DNA from: an uncultured Bacteroidales bacterium
GTDB lineage: Bacteria; Bacteroidota; Bacteroidia; Bacteroidales; Tenuifilaceae
Length of the DNA: 64,000 nt
Direction of reading: 5' to 3'
Assembly: GCA_937926785.1 (NCBI GenBank)
Contig: CALBBQ010000024.1
Location: 31,303 to 95,302 of the forward strand
The notes under the pieces are model-generated. The model was not told where the DNA came from. It did not search any database and was given only the letters and a program-made list of their open reading frames with translations. Position 1 is the stretch's first letter. Every line of letters begins with the position of its first letter. This document shows positions 54,944 through 62,840 of the stretch, in pieces. A program made the translations under genes and the position numbers.

Positions 54944-56077
54944 ATGAACATCCAGATGTGCGACCTAAAGGGGCAGTATTTAAAAATTAAAGAGGAGATA
55001 AATACCGCAATTCAGGATGTAATTGACAGCACAGCTTTCATAAAAGGTAAGGAGGTTGATCAGTTTCAGGATGAGCTGGCCTCTTACCTTGGTGTAAAAC
55101 ATGTTATAGGTTGTGCAAATGGTACCGATGCCCTGCAGATTGCGCTAATGGCTCTGGATCTAAAACCGGGAGACGAAGTAATAACTCCCGATTTCACTTT
55201 TATTGCAACGGTTGAGGTGGTTGCCCTTTTGGGAATGACTCCAATACTTGTTGATGTTGACCCTTCAAACTTTACCATTGACATTCAAAAGCTGGAGGAG
55301 GCGATTACTCCTAAAACTAAAGCCATTATTCCCGTTCATCTATTTGGCCAGTGCGCCAACATGGACGAGATAATGAGGGTAGCCAAGAAACACAACTTAT
55401 ATGTGATTGAGGACACCGCCCAGGCCCTGGGCGCTGACTACTACCACGCCGATGGACGAACTTCAAAGGCGGGTACCATTGGAACCATTGGTACAACTTC
55501 ATTTTTCCCTTCAAAGAATCTGGGGTGTTACGGCGATGGGGGAGCACTTTTTACCAATGACGATGCTTTAGCTGCCGAGATTCGCTCAATAGCCAATCAC
55601 GGCATGAAAGTTCGTTATCATCACGATAGGATTGGTGTAAATTCGCGCCTCGATACCATTCAGGCTGCCATACTTAGGGTAAAGCTCAAGTACCTCGATT
55701 CCTATAATGAAGCCCGCATTGAGGCTGCCAATGCCTATGATTGCTTATTTAACAGCTGCCCCAGCGTTGTAACCCCGGCTCGTGTCAAGTGGGGCAACCA
55801 TATCTTTCATCAGTACACCTTAAAGTTGGTAAATGCCGACCGGGATAAGCTCCAAAAAAAACTTGCAGAGCAAGGTATTCCCACCATGGTGTACTACCCC
55901 ATACCGCTTCACAAACAGAAAGCTTTTGAGCCCTACCGTGAAAGCAACTTAGGCCGTTCGTTCAAGGTTTCCGATATGCTGGCTTCCTCTGTCTTATCTT
56001 TGCCCATGCATACTGAGCTAACTGACGAAATTGTAAAATTCATCGCTAACAGCGTTATTCAATCTATAAAGGATTAA
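54944..56077 (+). CDS. wbpE: DegT/DnrJ/EryC1 aminotransferase, UDP-3-oxo-GlcNAcA aminotransferase type
   Basis: 377 residues. PLP enzyme with the Lys191 Schiff base in FFPSKNLGCYGDGGA, substrate segment GCANGTDALQIALMALDLKPGDEVI and PVHLFGQCANMDEI. It would transfer an amino group to C3 of UDP-3-oxo-GlcNAc-uronate. The assignment within the large DegT family rests on the three following genes, which supply the other steps. The ATG comes two bases after the heptamer array. Confidence 0.9.
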   Translation: MNIQMCDLKGQYLKIKEEINTAIQDVIDSTAFIKGKEVDQFQDELASYLGVKHVIGCANGTDALQIALMALDLKPGDEVITPDFTFIATVEVVALLGMTPILVDVDPSNFTIDIQKLEEAITPKTKAIIPVHLFGQCANMDEIMRVAKKHNLYVIEDTAQALGADYYHADGRTSKAGTIGTIGTTSFFPSKNLGCYGDGGALFTNDDALAAEIRSIANHGMKVRYHHDRIGVNSRLDTIQAAILRVKLKYLDSYNEARIEAANAYDCLFNSCPSVVTPARVKWGNHIFHQYTLKLVNADRDKLQKKLAEQGIPTMVYYPIPLHKQKAFEPYRESNLGRSFKVSDMLASSVLSLPMHTELTDEIVKFIANSVIQSIKD

Positions 56078-56098
56078 CTTTGATTACATTTTTTCGAT

Positions 56099-56677
56099 AT
56101 GGAAACCTGCTACTTTGCCCACGAAACTGCAGTAATTGATGAAGGCTGCAAGATTGGTGCGGGAACCAAAATCTGGCACTTCAGCCATATCATGACCGGC
56201 TGCGAAATTGGTGAAAACTGCAACATTGGGCAAAATGTGGTTGTTTCACCCGGGGTTAAGCTCGGTAGGAATGTTAAGGTTCAGAATAATGTTTCCATTT
56301 ACACCGGGGTGATTTGCGAGAATGATGTTTTCTTAGGGCCATCAATGGTTTTCACCAACGTTATCAACCCACGCAGTGCCATAAACCGAAAAAATGAGTA
56401 CATGACCACATTAGTCAAACGGAGCGCTACCATTGGTGCAAATGCAACCATTGTGTGTGGTGTCACGCTTGGTGAGTTCTCGTTTGTGGGTGCAGGCGCT
56501 GTGGTAACAAAGGATGTTAAACCCTATGCTTTGGTAGTAGGAAACCCTGCACGCCAAATAGGCTGGATGAGCGAGTTCGGCCACCGCCTGGAGTTCAATG
56601 GCGAGGGTATTGCTATTTGTCCTGAGAGCGGCCAAAAGTATAGGTTGGAAAATAATCAGGTATTTCGAATTGAATAA
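56099..56677 (+). CDS. wbpD: Hexapeptide-repeat N-acetyltransferase (WbpD/WlbB type)
   Basis: 192 residues of left-handed beta-helix with hexapeptides ([47 protein letters not shown]) and the family signature [12 protein letters not shown]-terminal capping segment binds acetyl-CoA. WbpD acetylates the C3 amino group of UDP-GlcNAc3NA. Length equals P. aeruginosa WbpD as recalled. It starts 21 bases after the aminotransferase and three bases before the dehydrogenase gene. Confidence 0.92.
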   Translation: METCYFAHETAVIDEGCKIGAGTKIWHFSHIMTGCEIGENCNIGQNVVVSPGVKLGRNVKVQNNVSIYTGVICENDVFLGPSMVFTNVINPRSAINRKNEYMTTLVKRSATIGANATIVCGVTLGEFSFVGAGAVVTKDVKPYALVVGNPARQIGWMSEFGHRLEFNGEGIAICPESGQKYRLENNQVFRIE

Positions 56678-56680
56678 GAA

Positions 56681-57628
56681 ATGAAGAATTTTGCACTTAT
56701 TGGAGCTGCAGGCTTTATAGCGCCTCGTCACCTAAAAGCGATTAAAGAAACCGGAAATAACCTGTTGGCAGCACTCGATAAGCACGACTGTGTTGGTATA
56801 ATGGATAGCTACTTTCCCGAAGCCGACTTTTTTGTGGAGTATGAAAGGTTCGACAGGCATATTGATAAGCTGAAAAGGCAAGGGATTAAGGTAGATTATG
56901 TCAGCATCTGTACTCCAAACTACTTGCACGATTCCCATATCCGATTTGCCCTTAGACAGGGTGCCAATGCCATTTGCGAAAAACCAATAGTTTTGAATCC
57001 ATGGAATATTGATGCGCTTGCTGAGATTGAGAAGGAAACCGGAAAACGTATCAGCACCATTTTGCAGCTAAGGCTACACCCCACAATCATAGAGCTCAAA
57101 AAACAGATTGATGCTGCCCCTGCAGGGAAGGTTTATGATATCGATTTAACCTACATTACCAGCCGGGGGCGGTGGTACTTCATCTCATGGAAAGGTGATG
57201 TGCAGAAGTCGGGTGGGGTAGCAACCAACATTGGAGTTCATTTCTTCGACATGCTTTCGTGGATTTTTGGTAACGTTAAATCGAGTATAGTGCACGTATC
57301 GCGCCCCGATAAGGCTGCCGGCTACATGGAGTTGGAAAAGGCCCGCGTGCGTTGGTTCCTAAGTGTCGATTACAACGATATTCCCAAAGAGATTAAGGAA
57401 AAGGGTCAACGCACCTACCGTTCCATTCGTATTGGCCACAAGGAGCTGGAGTTCAGCGAGGGGTTTACCGATTTACATACTGCAAGCTACCGCGAGATTC
57501 TTTCCGGTAACTGCTTTGGACTTGAGGATGCCCGCGTTTCCATTGAAACGGTTTATACCATCCGAAATATGGCTCCCGTCGGTTTAACCGGTGATTTTCA
57601 TCCATACTGCAAATTCCTAAATCTTTAA
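56681..57628 (+). CDS. wbpB: Gfo/Idh/MocA 3-dehydrogenase (WbpB/WlbA type)
   Basis: 315 residues with an N-terminal Rossmann fold (FALIGAAGFIAPRHLKAI, shifted glycine pattern typical of WlbA), CTPNYLHDSHIRFALRQGANAICEKPIVLN with the catalytic Lys of EKP, and TNIGVHFFDMLSWIFG. It oxidises C3 of UDP-GlcNAcA to the 3-oxo form for the aminotransferase. The tight spacing (3 bases on each side) makes the four sugar genes one operon. Confidence 0.92.
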   Translation: MKNFALIGAAGFIAPRHLKAIKETGNNLLAALDKHDCVGIMDSYFPEADFFVEYERFDRHIDKLKRQGIKVDYVSICTPNYLHDSHIRFALRQGANAICEKPIVLNPWNIDALAEIEKETGKRISTILQLRLHPTIIELKKQIDAAPAGKVYDIDLTYITSRGRWYFISWKGDVQKSGGVATNIGVHFFDMLSWIFGNVKSSIVHVSRPDKAAGYMELEKARVRWFLSVDYNDIPKEIKEKGQRTYRSIRIGHKELEFSEGFTDLHTASYREILSGNCFGLEDARVSIETVYTIRNMAPVGLTGDFHPYCKFLNL

Positions 57629-57630
57629 CC

Positions 57631-58923
57631 ATGTATAACGAACTTTTAGCTAAAAAGGAGAAACTGGCCGTAATAGGCCTTGGATATGTTGGGCTGCCCA
57701 TAGCCCTTGAATTTGCACGCAAGCTATCAGTCATTGGTTTTGATATCAAACCCGAAAGGGTTGAACTCATGAAAAAAGGTATTGACCCAAGCCGTGAGCT
57801 TGAGCCCGAAGCTTTTAAAGGGTGCGATATTGAGTTCACCTCAAATATTGAAGACCTTCGCAAGGCAAAGTTTTATGTGGTGGCCGTACCAACCCCCATC
57901 GACGAGCACAACCTGCCCGACCTAAAACCATTGCTGGCAGCAACCCGAACCGTTGGTCAGGTCCTTAAAAAGGGCGACTATGTGGTTTACGAATCAACCG
58001 TTTACCCCGGTTGCACCGAGGAGGATTGTGTTCCTTTGCTTGAGGAGCTCTCGGGCTTAAAGTATGTGCAGGATTTTAAGGTAGGTTTCTCGCCCGAACG
58101 GATTAACCCCGGCGACAAGGAGCATACCCTTACCACCATCAAAAAGATTACCTCGGGTTGCGATGCCCAATCGGCCGAGGAGATTGCTAAAACCTACGAG
58201 CTGATTATTAAGGCTGGCATTCATCGGGCCAGCTCCATCAAGGTGGCCGAGGCTGCAAAGATCATTGAGAACACTCAGCGCGATATCAATATCGCATTCA
58301 TGAATGAGCTATCCATCATCTTCAACCGTATGGGTATTAATACCTACGAGGTGCTCGAGGCTGCCGGTACCAAGTGGAACTTCCTTAAATTCTACCCCGG
58401 GCTGGTGGGTGGCCATTGCATTGGCGTTGACCCCTACTACCTGGTTTACAAGGCTAAGGAGCTGGGCTATCACCCCCAAATCATTACTGCCGGGCGTTTT
58501 ATCAACGACTCCATGGGTGGTTACGTGGCCAAGCAAACCGTTAAGAAGATCATAGCTGCCGATAAAAACCCTAAGGAGTCGCGCGTGCTTATCATGGGTG
58601 TAACCTTTAAGGAGAATGTGAGCGATATTCGTAATTCCAAAGTGGTTGATATCTACAATGAACTCAAATCGTTTGGAATTCAAAATATCGACGTTATCGA
58701 TCCCTACGCCGATAGCCACGAGGTAAAGGAGGAGTATGGCTTTGACACGGCTTCTGCCCCTAACGGAAAATACGATGCCATTATTGTGGCTGTAAGCCAT
58801 CACCAGTTCGTCAACCTTACTGAGGACTGGTTTGCCAATCTTGCCAATCCGGGTTGTGTTTTTGTTGATGTAAAGGGCTTCTATCGCGGCAAAATTAGTA
58901 AGCTAACCTACTGGAGCCTGTAA
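57631..58923 (+). CDS. wbpA: UDP-N-acetylglucosamine 6-dehydrogenase (WbpA/TviB type)
   Basis: 430 residues. NAD-binding GLGYVGLPIALEFA (about 16-29), STVYPGCTEEDCVPLLEE, GFSPERINPGD and the catalytic Cys263 in GGHCIGVDPYYL. These, in particular FSPERINPGD, mark the UDP-HexNAc dehydrogenase branch (WbpA, TviB) rather than UDP-glucose dehydrogenase. It makes UDP-GlcNAcA, the first step of the pathway, although it is last in the operon. A terminator follows. Confidence 0.93.
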   Translation: MYNELLAKKEKLAVIGLGYVGLPIALEFARKLSVIGFDIKPERVELMKKGIDPSRELEPEAFKGCDIEFTSNIEDLRKAKFYVVAVPTPIDEHNLPDLKPLLAATRTVGQVLKKGDYVVYESTVYPGCTEEDCVPLLEELSGLKYVQDFKVGFSPERINPGDKEHTLTTIKKITSGCDAQSAEEIAKTYELIIKAGIHRASSIKVAEAAKIIENTQRDINIAFMNELSIIFNRMGINTYEVLEAAGTKWNFLKFYPGLVGGHCIGVDPYYLVYKAKELGYHPQIITAGRFINDSMGGYVAKQTVKKIIAADKNPKESRVLIMGVTFKENVSDIRNSKVVDIYNELKSFGIQNIDVIDPYADSHEVKEEYGFDTASAPNGKYDAIIVAVSHHQFVNLTEDWFANLANPGCVFVDVKGFYRGKISKLTYWSL

Positions 58924-58949
58924 AATTTTAAGCTGAAATTCATCACTTT

Positions 58950-58968
58950 AAGCCCCTGTCCGGGGCTT
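58950..58968 (+). terminator. Terminator of the wbp-type operon
   Basis: A 7-bp stem AAGCCCC/GGGGCTT with 5-base loop and T run, 26 bases after the stop codon. Confidence 0.85.
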
Positions 58969-58972
58969 TTTT

Positions 58973-59203
58973 ACTGATTAACCAACCAATTTTCTCGAAT
59001 ATTTACTCAAATAGTATTATTTTCGTCAAGTATTTCCCTGGTAGGTCATCCCATCATGGTGTGACTGACAGGGCGAAGCTGTAGGAACTTGAAACGTGAG
59101 CCGTGAAAAGAGAAATGTTAATAGCTAAAAGTGGATTGTAAAAACTTAGGTTGAAGCAATCATATTTGGTACATTTTACTTTTATCTTTTAACCTTTATC
59201 CTA
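58973..59203. other. Gene-free spacer before heptamer array 2
   Basis: Both strands were read; no coding signal or recognised RNA. A GC-richer patch (59040-59100) stands out from the AT-rich surroundings but has no clear structure. Confidence 0.5.
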
Positions 59204-59401
59204 GAATCCAGCAAAGCCCGACAAGTCTTGAATCTTAAATCTTGAATTTTGAATCTTGAATCTTGAATCTTGAATTTTGAATTTTGAATCTTGAATCTTG
59301 AATCTTGAATCTTGAATTTTGAATCTTGAATCTTGAATTTTGAATCTTGAATCTTGAATCTTGAATTTTGAATCTTGAATCTTGAATCTCGAATCTTGAA
59401 T
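59204..59401 (+). repeat. Heptamer array 2 with leader
   Basis: The 23-base leader (59204-59226) matches that of array 1 at all but three positions and at the same distance from the first unit. Twenty-five units in constant register (59227-59401) are CTTGAAT, TTTGAAT or CTTAAAT, with one CTCGAAT. A decayed unit CTTTAAC then leads into the ATG at 59410. Confidence 0.95.
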
Positions 59402-59409
59402 CTTTAACC

Positions 59410-60795
59410 ATGATAAAGAACATCTGCTGTATTGGTGCCGGATATGTGGGAGGTCCCACGATGGCCGTGATAGCCCTTAAAAATCCGAACATTAAGGTAA
59501 ACGTTGTCGATATCAATGCTGAGCGCATTGCTGCCTGGAATACCGATGACCTACCGGTGTATGAACCCGGTTTGCTCGAAGTGGTAAAGCAGGCACGCGG
59601 ACGCAACCTTTTTTTCGATACCGACATCGAAAAGGGCATTCGCGAGGCCGATATGATCTTTATCAGCGTGAACACCCCTACTAAAACCTTTGGTTTAGGT
59701 AAGGGGCGTGCTGCCGATCTGCGCTACGTGGAACTTTGCGCCCGCCAGATTGCAGAAGTGGCCACTACCGATAAGATTGTGGTTGAGAAATCGACACTAC
59801 CCGTTCGCACAGCTCAGGCCATTAAGACCATACTTTCCGAAACCGGCAGTAAGGCCCGCTTTCAGGTACTCTCGAATCCTGAATTCCTTGCCGAGGGAAC
59901 CGCAATAAAAGACTTGCTTGAACCCGACCGTGTTCTCATTGGCGGCGACCAAACCCCGGAGGGGTTGGCTGCCATTGAGGCTCTTACCCAGGTTTACGCC
60001 AGCTGGGTGCCCCGTGAACGTATTATCCAAACACGTCTGTGGTCATCGGAACTTTCAAAGCTCACTGCCAATGCCTTTCTGGCACAGCGAATCTCATCTA
60101 TCAACAGCATTTCGGCTCTTTGCGAGGTTACCGGAGCCGATGTGGACGAGGTAGCATACGCCATTGGCACCGATTCCCGTATTGGGCCTAAATTTCTTAA
60201 AGCATCGGTTGGGTTTGGTGGTTCCTGCTTCCAAAAGGATATTCTGAACCTGGTTTACCTGTGCGAGTACTTTGGTTTACCCGAGGTGGCCCGCTACTGG
60301 GAGCAGGTGATTGCACTCAACGACTACCAGAAAAGGCGCTTTGCCCAGAATATCATCCACACGCTGTTTAACACCGTTAGCGGTAAAAAGATAGCCATGC
60401 TGGGCTGGGCCTTTAAGAAGGATACCAACGATACCCGCGAGAGCGCTGCCATTTACGTGGCCGATCATCTGCTAAACGATATGGCCAATATCTGGGTTTA
60501 CGATCCAAAGGTTCCCGCCAAAAGCATGTATGCCGATTTGGATTACCTTGGAACCCGCTCTCCTGAGGACAACCGTAAACACCTTACCGTAACCGCCGAC
60601 CCCTACGAGGCCTGCAGGGGGGCACATGCTATTGCTATCATTACCGAGTGGGACGAGTTTAAAACCTACGACTGGAAAAGGATTTATGATGGCATGATGA
60701 GACCCGCATTCATCTTCGATGGGCGCAACATACTCGATCACAAAAAGTTAATGGAGATTGGGTTTAAGGTTAAGGCGGTTGGGAAAAGTTATTGA
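59410..60795 (+). CDS. ugd: UDP-glucose 6-dehydrogenase (animal-like long form)
   Basis: 461 residues, longer than most bacterial Ugd and close to animal [20 protein letters not shown] is the NAD site, [19 protein letters not shown] and [13 protein letters not shown] follow, and catalytic Cys273 lies in [33 protein letters not shown] is in the C-terminal domain. It makes UDP-GlcA, the substrate of the epimerase downstream. The TGA stop is itself the first base pair of heptamer array 3. Flanked on both sides by repeat arrays, it stands as a one-gene module. Confidence 0.95.
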   Translation: MIKNICCIGAGYVGGPTMAVIALKNPNIKVNVVDINAERIAAWNTDDLPVYEPGLLEVVKQARGRNLFFDTDIEKGIREADMIFISVNTPTKTFGLGKGRAADLRYVELCARQIAEVATTDKIVVEKSTLPVRTAQAIKTILSETGSKARFQVLSNPEFLAEGTAIKDLLEPDRVLIGGDQTPEGLAAIEALTQVYASWVPRERIIQTRLWSSELSKLTANAFLAQRISSINSISALCEVTGADVDEVAYAIGTDSRIGPKFLKASVGFGGSCFQKDILNLVYLCEYFGLPEVARYWEQVIALNDYQKRRFAQNIIHTLFNTVSGKKIAMLGWAFKKDTNDTRESAAIYVADHLLNDMANIWVYDPKVPAKSMYADLDYLGTRSPEDNRKHLTVTADPYEACRGAHAIAIITEWDEFKTYDWKRIYDGMMRPAFIFDGRNILDHKKLMEIGFKVKAVGKSY

Positions 60796-61025
60796 TTCCA
60801 GATTTCAGATTCCAGATTCCAGATTCCAGATTCCAGATTTCAGATTTCAGATTCCAGATTTCAGATTTCAGATTTCAGATTCCAGATTTCAGATTTCAGA
60901 TTCCAGATTCCAGATTCCAGATTTCAGATTCCAGATTTCAGATTCCAGATTTCAGATTTCAGATTCCAGATTTCAGATTCCGGATTCCAGATTTCAGATT
61001 CCGGATTCCAGATTTCAGATTCCAA
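60795..61025 (-). repeat. Heptamer array 3, inverted orientation and different unit
   Basis: Thirty-two units of ATTCCAG/ATTTCAG with rare ATTCCGG (60795-61018) and a decayed unit to 61025, in constant register. Read on the minus strand the unit is CTGGAAT/CTGAAAT, one step from CTTGAAT of the other arrays. The array starts with the last A of the ugd stop codon and ends 28 bases before the four-helix-bundle gene. Here the plus strand is open in all frames. Confidence 0.95.
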
Positions 61026-61053
61026 ATTATTCACTTAGGATTAGGGTAACTGA

Positions 61054-61440
61054 ATGAAAATAGAACGTTTTGAAGAGTTAGATATTTGGCAGGATGCAAG
61101 AGAACTTTGTAATGTTATAAAGGATTTATGCAACAACGATTTATTTTCAAAAGATTTTACCTTACGGAATCAGCTGCTATCATCCAGTGGTTCAATCATG
61201 GATAATATTGCTGAGGGATATGAACGTGGTGGAAATAAGGAATTAATTCAATTTTTGTTCATTGCAAAGGGGTCATGCGGTGAAGCCAGATCACAAGTAT
61301 ATAGAGCTTTAGATTTTGGATATATAACTATTGAAGAAAGTGAACGCGTTATTGAACTATTGATGACTATAAGCAAAAAGTTATCCGGTTTTATTTCTTA
61401 TCTAAAAAAATCAGAACTAAAAGGTATTAAATACAAGTAA
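61054..61440 (+). CDS. Four-helix-bundle protein (23S rRNA intervening-sequence family)
   Basis: 128 residues, all helical. The family pattern is RFEELDIWQDARELCNVI, then LRNQLLSSSGSIMDNIAEGYERG (about 40-62, the signature S-x-x-NIAEG), and FLFIAKGSCGEARSQVYRALD (about 68-88). These proteins were first seen in intervening sequences of 23S rRNA genes and are also common as solitary genes in Bacteroidota; their function is unknown. Here it lies in a polysaccharide locus between arrays 3 and 4 and has low GC. Confidence 0.92.
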   Translation: MKIERFEELDIWQDARELCNVIKDLCNNDLFSKDFTLRNQLLSSSGSIMDNIAEGYERGGNKELIQFLFIAKGSCGEARSQVYRALDFGYITIEESERVIELLMTISKKLSGFISYLKKSELKGIKYK

Positions 61441-61503
61441 TGTATCTCGGAGAGTTTAAGTGATTTTCATAGTTTAATTAAACAATACCAATAATTTGTA
61501 AAT

Positions 61504-61748
61504 TTTGAATCTTAAATCTTGAATTTTGAATTTTGAATCTTGAATTTTAAATCTTGAATCTTGAATTTTGAATCTTGAATCTTGAATCTTGAATTTTAAA
61601 TCTTGAATCTTGAATCTTGAATTTTGAATTTTAAATCTTGAATTTTGAATCTTGAATTTTAAATCTTGAATCTTGAATCTTGAATTTTAAATCTTGAATC
61701 TTGAATCTTGAATTTTGAATCTTGAATCTTGAATTTTGAATCTTGAAT
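61504..61748 (+). repeat. Heptamer array 4
   Basis: Thirty-five units (61504-61748) of CTTGAAT, TTTGAAT, CTTAAAT or TTTAAAT in constant register, the longest array. One base separates it from the ATG of the epimerase gene. The leader seen before arrays 1 and 2 is absent. Confidence 0.95.
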
Positions 61749-61749
61749 C

Positions 61750-62817
61750 ATGAAACTTCTCCTCACTGGAACTGCCGGTTTTATTGGATTTCATCTTGCT
61801 CAAAGGTTACTTGAAAGGGGCGATGAGGTTGTAGGATTGGATTGCATAAACGATTATTATGATATCAATCTGAAATATGCCAGACTCAATGTAACAGGGA
61901 TTGATAAGGATAAAATTGAATATGGGACTTTTGTTCAAAGTTCTAAATTCAATAATTATAGATTTATACAGCTGAAGCTTGAGGATAGGGAAGCCATTCT
62001 TAAGCTGTTTGAACAGGAAAAGTTCGATAAGGTCTGCAACCTGGCCGCACAGGCCGGGGTTAGGTATAGCCTCCAAAACCCCTTTACCTACATCGATAGC
62101 AACATAAACGGATTCCTGAACATCCTGGAGGGGTGCCGGCACAACGGGGTTAAGCATCTGGCATACGCCAGCAGCTCCAGCGTGTACGGGCTGAACGAGC
62201 AGATGCCCTTCTCGGTTCACCATAATGTTGACCACCCCATAAGCCTATACGCGGCCAGCAAGAAGAGCAATGAGCTCATGGCGCATACCTACAGCTACCT
62301 GTATGGCATACCCACCACCGGATTAAGGTTCTTTACCGTTTACGGTCCCTGGGGACGCCCCGACATGGCCCTTTTCCTGTTCACCAAGGCTATTCTGGAA
62401 GGCAAGCCCATTGATGTGTACAACAACGGCAACATGCAGCGCGATTTCACCTATATCGACGATATCGTTGAGGGAATTGTTCGTGTGCTTGATAATCCAC
62501 CCACCGGTAACCCCCGCTGGAGCGGGAAGGCACCCGACCCGGGAACCTCGGTGGCTCCGTATAAGGTGTACAACATTGGCAACAGCAAACCGGTTAAGCT
62601 GATCGATTTTATTGAGGCCATTGAGGAGGCCCTGGGCCGTAGGGCCATCAAAAACTTCTTACCCCTGCAGCCCGGCGATGTTCCCGCCACCTGGGCCGAT
62701 GTGTCCGATCTTGAGCACGACCTGGGCTACCACCCCAACACCGATATCAGGGTAGGGGTGAGGAGGTTTGTGGAGTGGTATAGGGATTATAATTCTTATA
62801 ATTGCAGGTATATTTAA
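61750..62817 (+). CDS. UDP-glucuronate 4-epimerase (CapI/LpsL type)
   Basis: 355 residues of the extended SDR family. NAD site [21 protein letters not shown] (about 7-27), Ser-rich ASSSSVYG, catalytic Tyr167 and Lys171 in YAASK, and [24 protein letters not shown], which is typical of UDP-GlcA 4-epimerases. It converts UDP-GlcA from the upstream ugd into UDP-GalA. The first 280 bases are AT-rich and the rest is clearly GC-richer, suggesting a mosaic gene. It starts one base after array 4. Confidence 0.93.
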   Translation: MKLLLTGTAGFIGFHLAQRLLERGDEVVGLDCINDYYDINLKYARLNVTGIDKDKIEYGTFVQSSKFNNYRFIQLKLEDREAILKLFEQEKFDKVCNLAAQAGVRYSLQNPFTYIDSNINGFLNILEGCRHNGVKHLAYASSSSVYGLNEQMPFSVHHNVDHPISLYAASKKSNELMAHTYSYLYGIPTTGLRFFTVYGPWGRPDMALFLFTKAILEGKPIDVYNNGNMQRDFTYIDDIVEGIVRVLDNPPTGNPRWSGKAPDPGTSVAPYKVYNIGNSKPVKLIDFIEAIEEALGRRAIKNFLPLQPGDVPATWADVSDLEHDLGYHPNTDIRVGVRRFVEWYRDYNSYNCRYI

Positions 62818-62840
62818 CATTAAAAGTAAACAATAAATTT

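Noticed and set aside
54652..54951. Reverse-strand frame encoding repeats of the type DSRFKIQ over array 1 (and similar frames over arrays 2 and 3)
   Set aside because: A 7-bp repeat without stops gives the same heptapeptide in all three frames of one strand, so an open frame is automatic. No family, signal or initiation context supports a protein.
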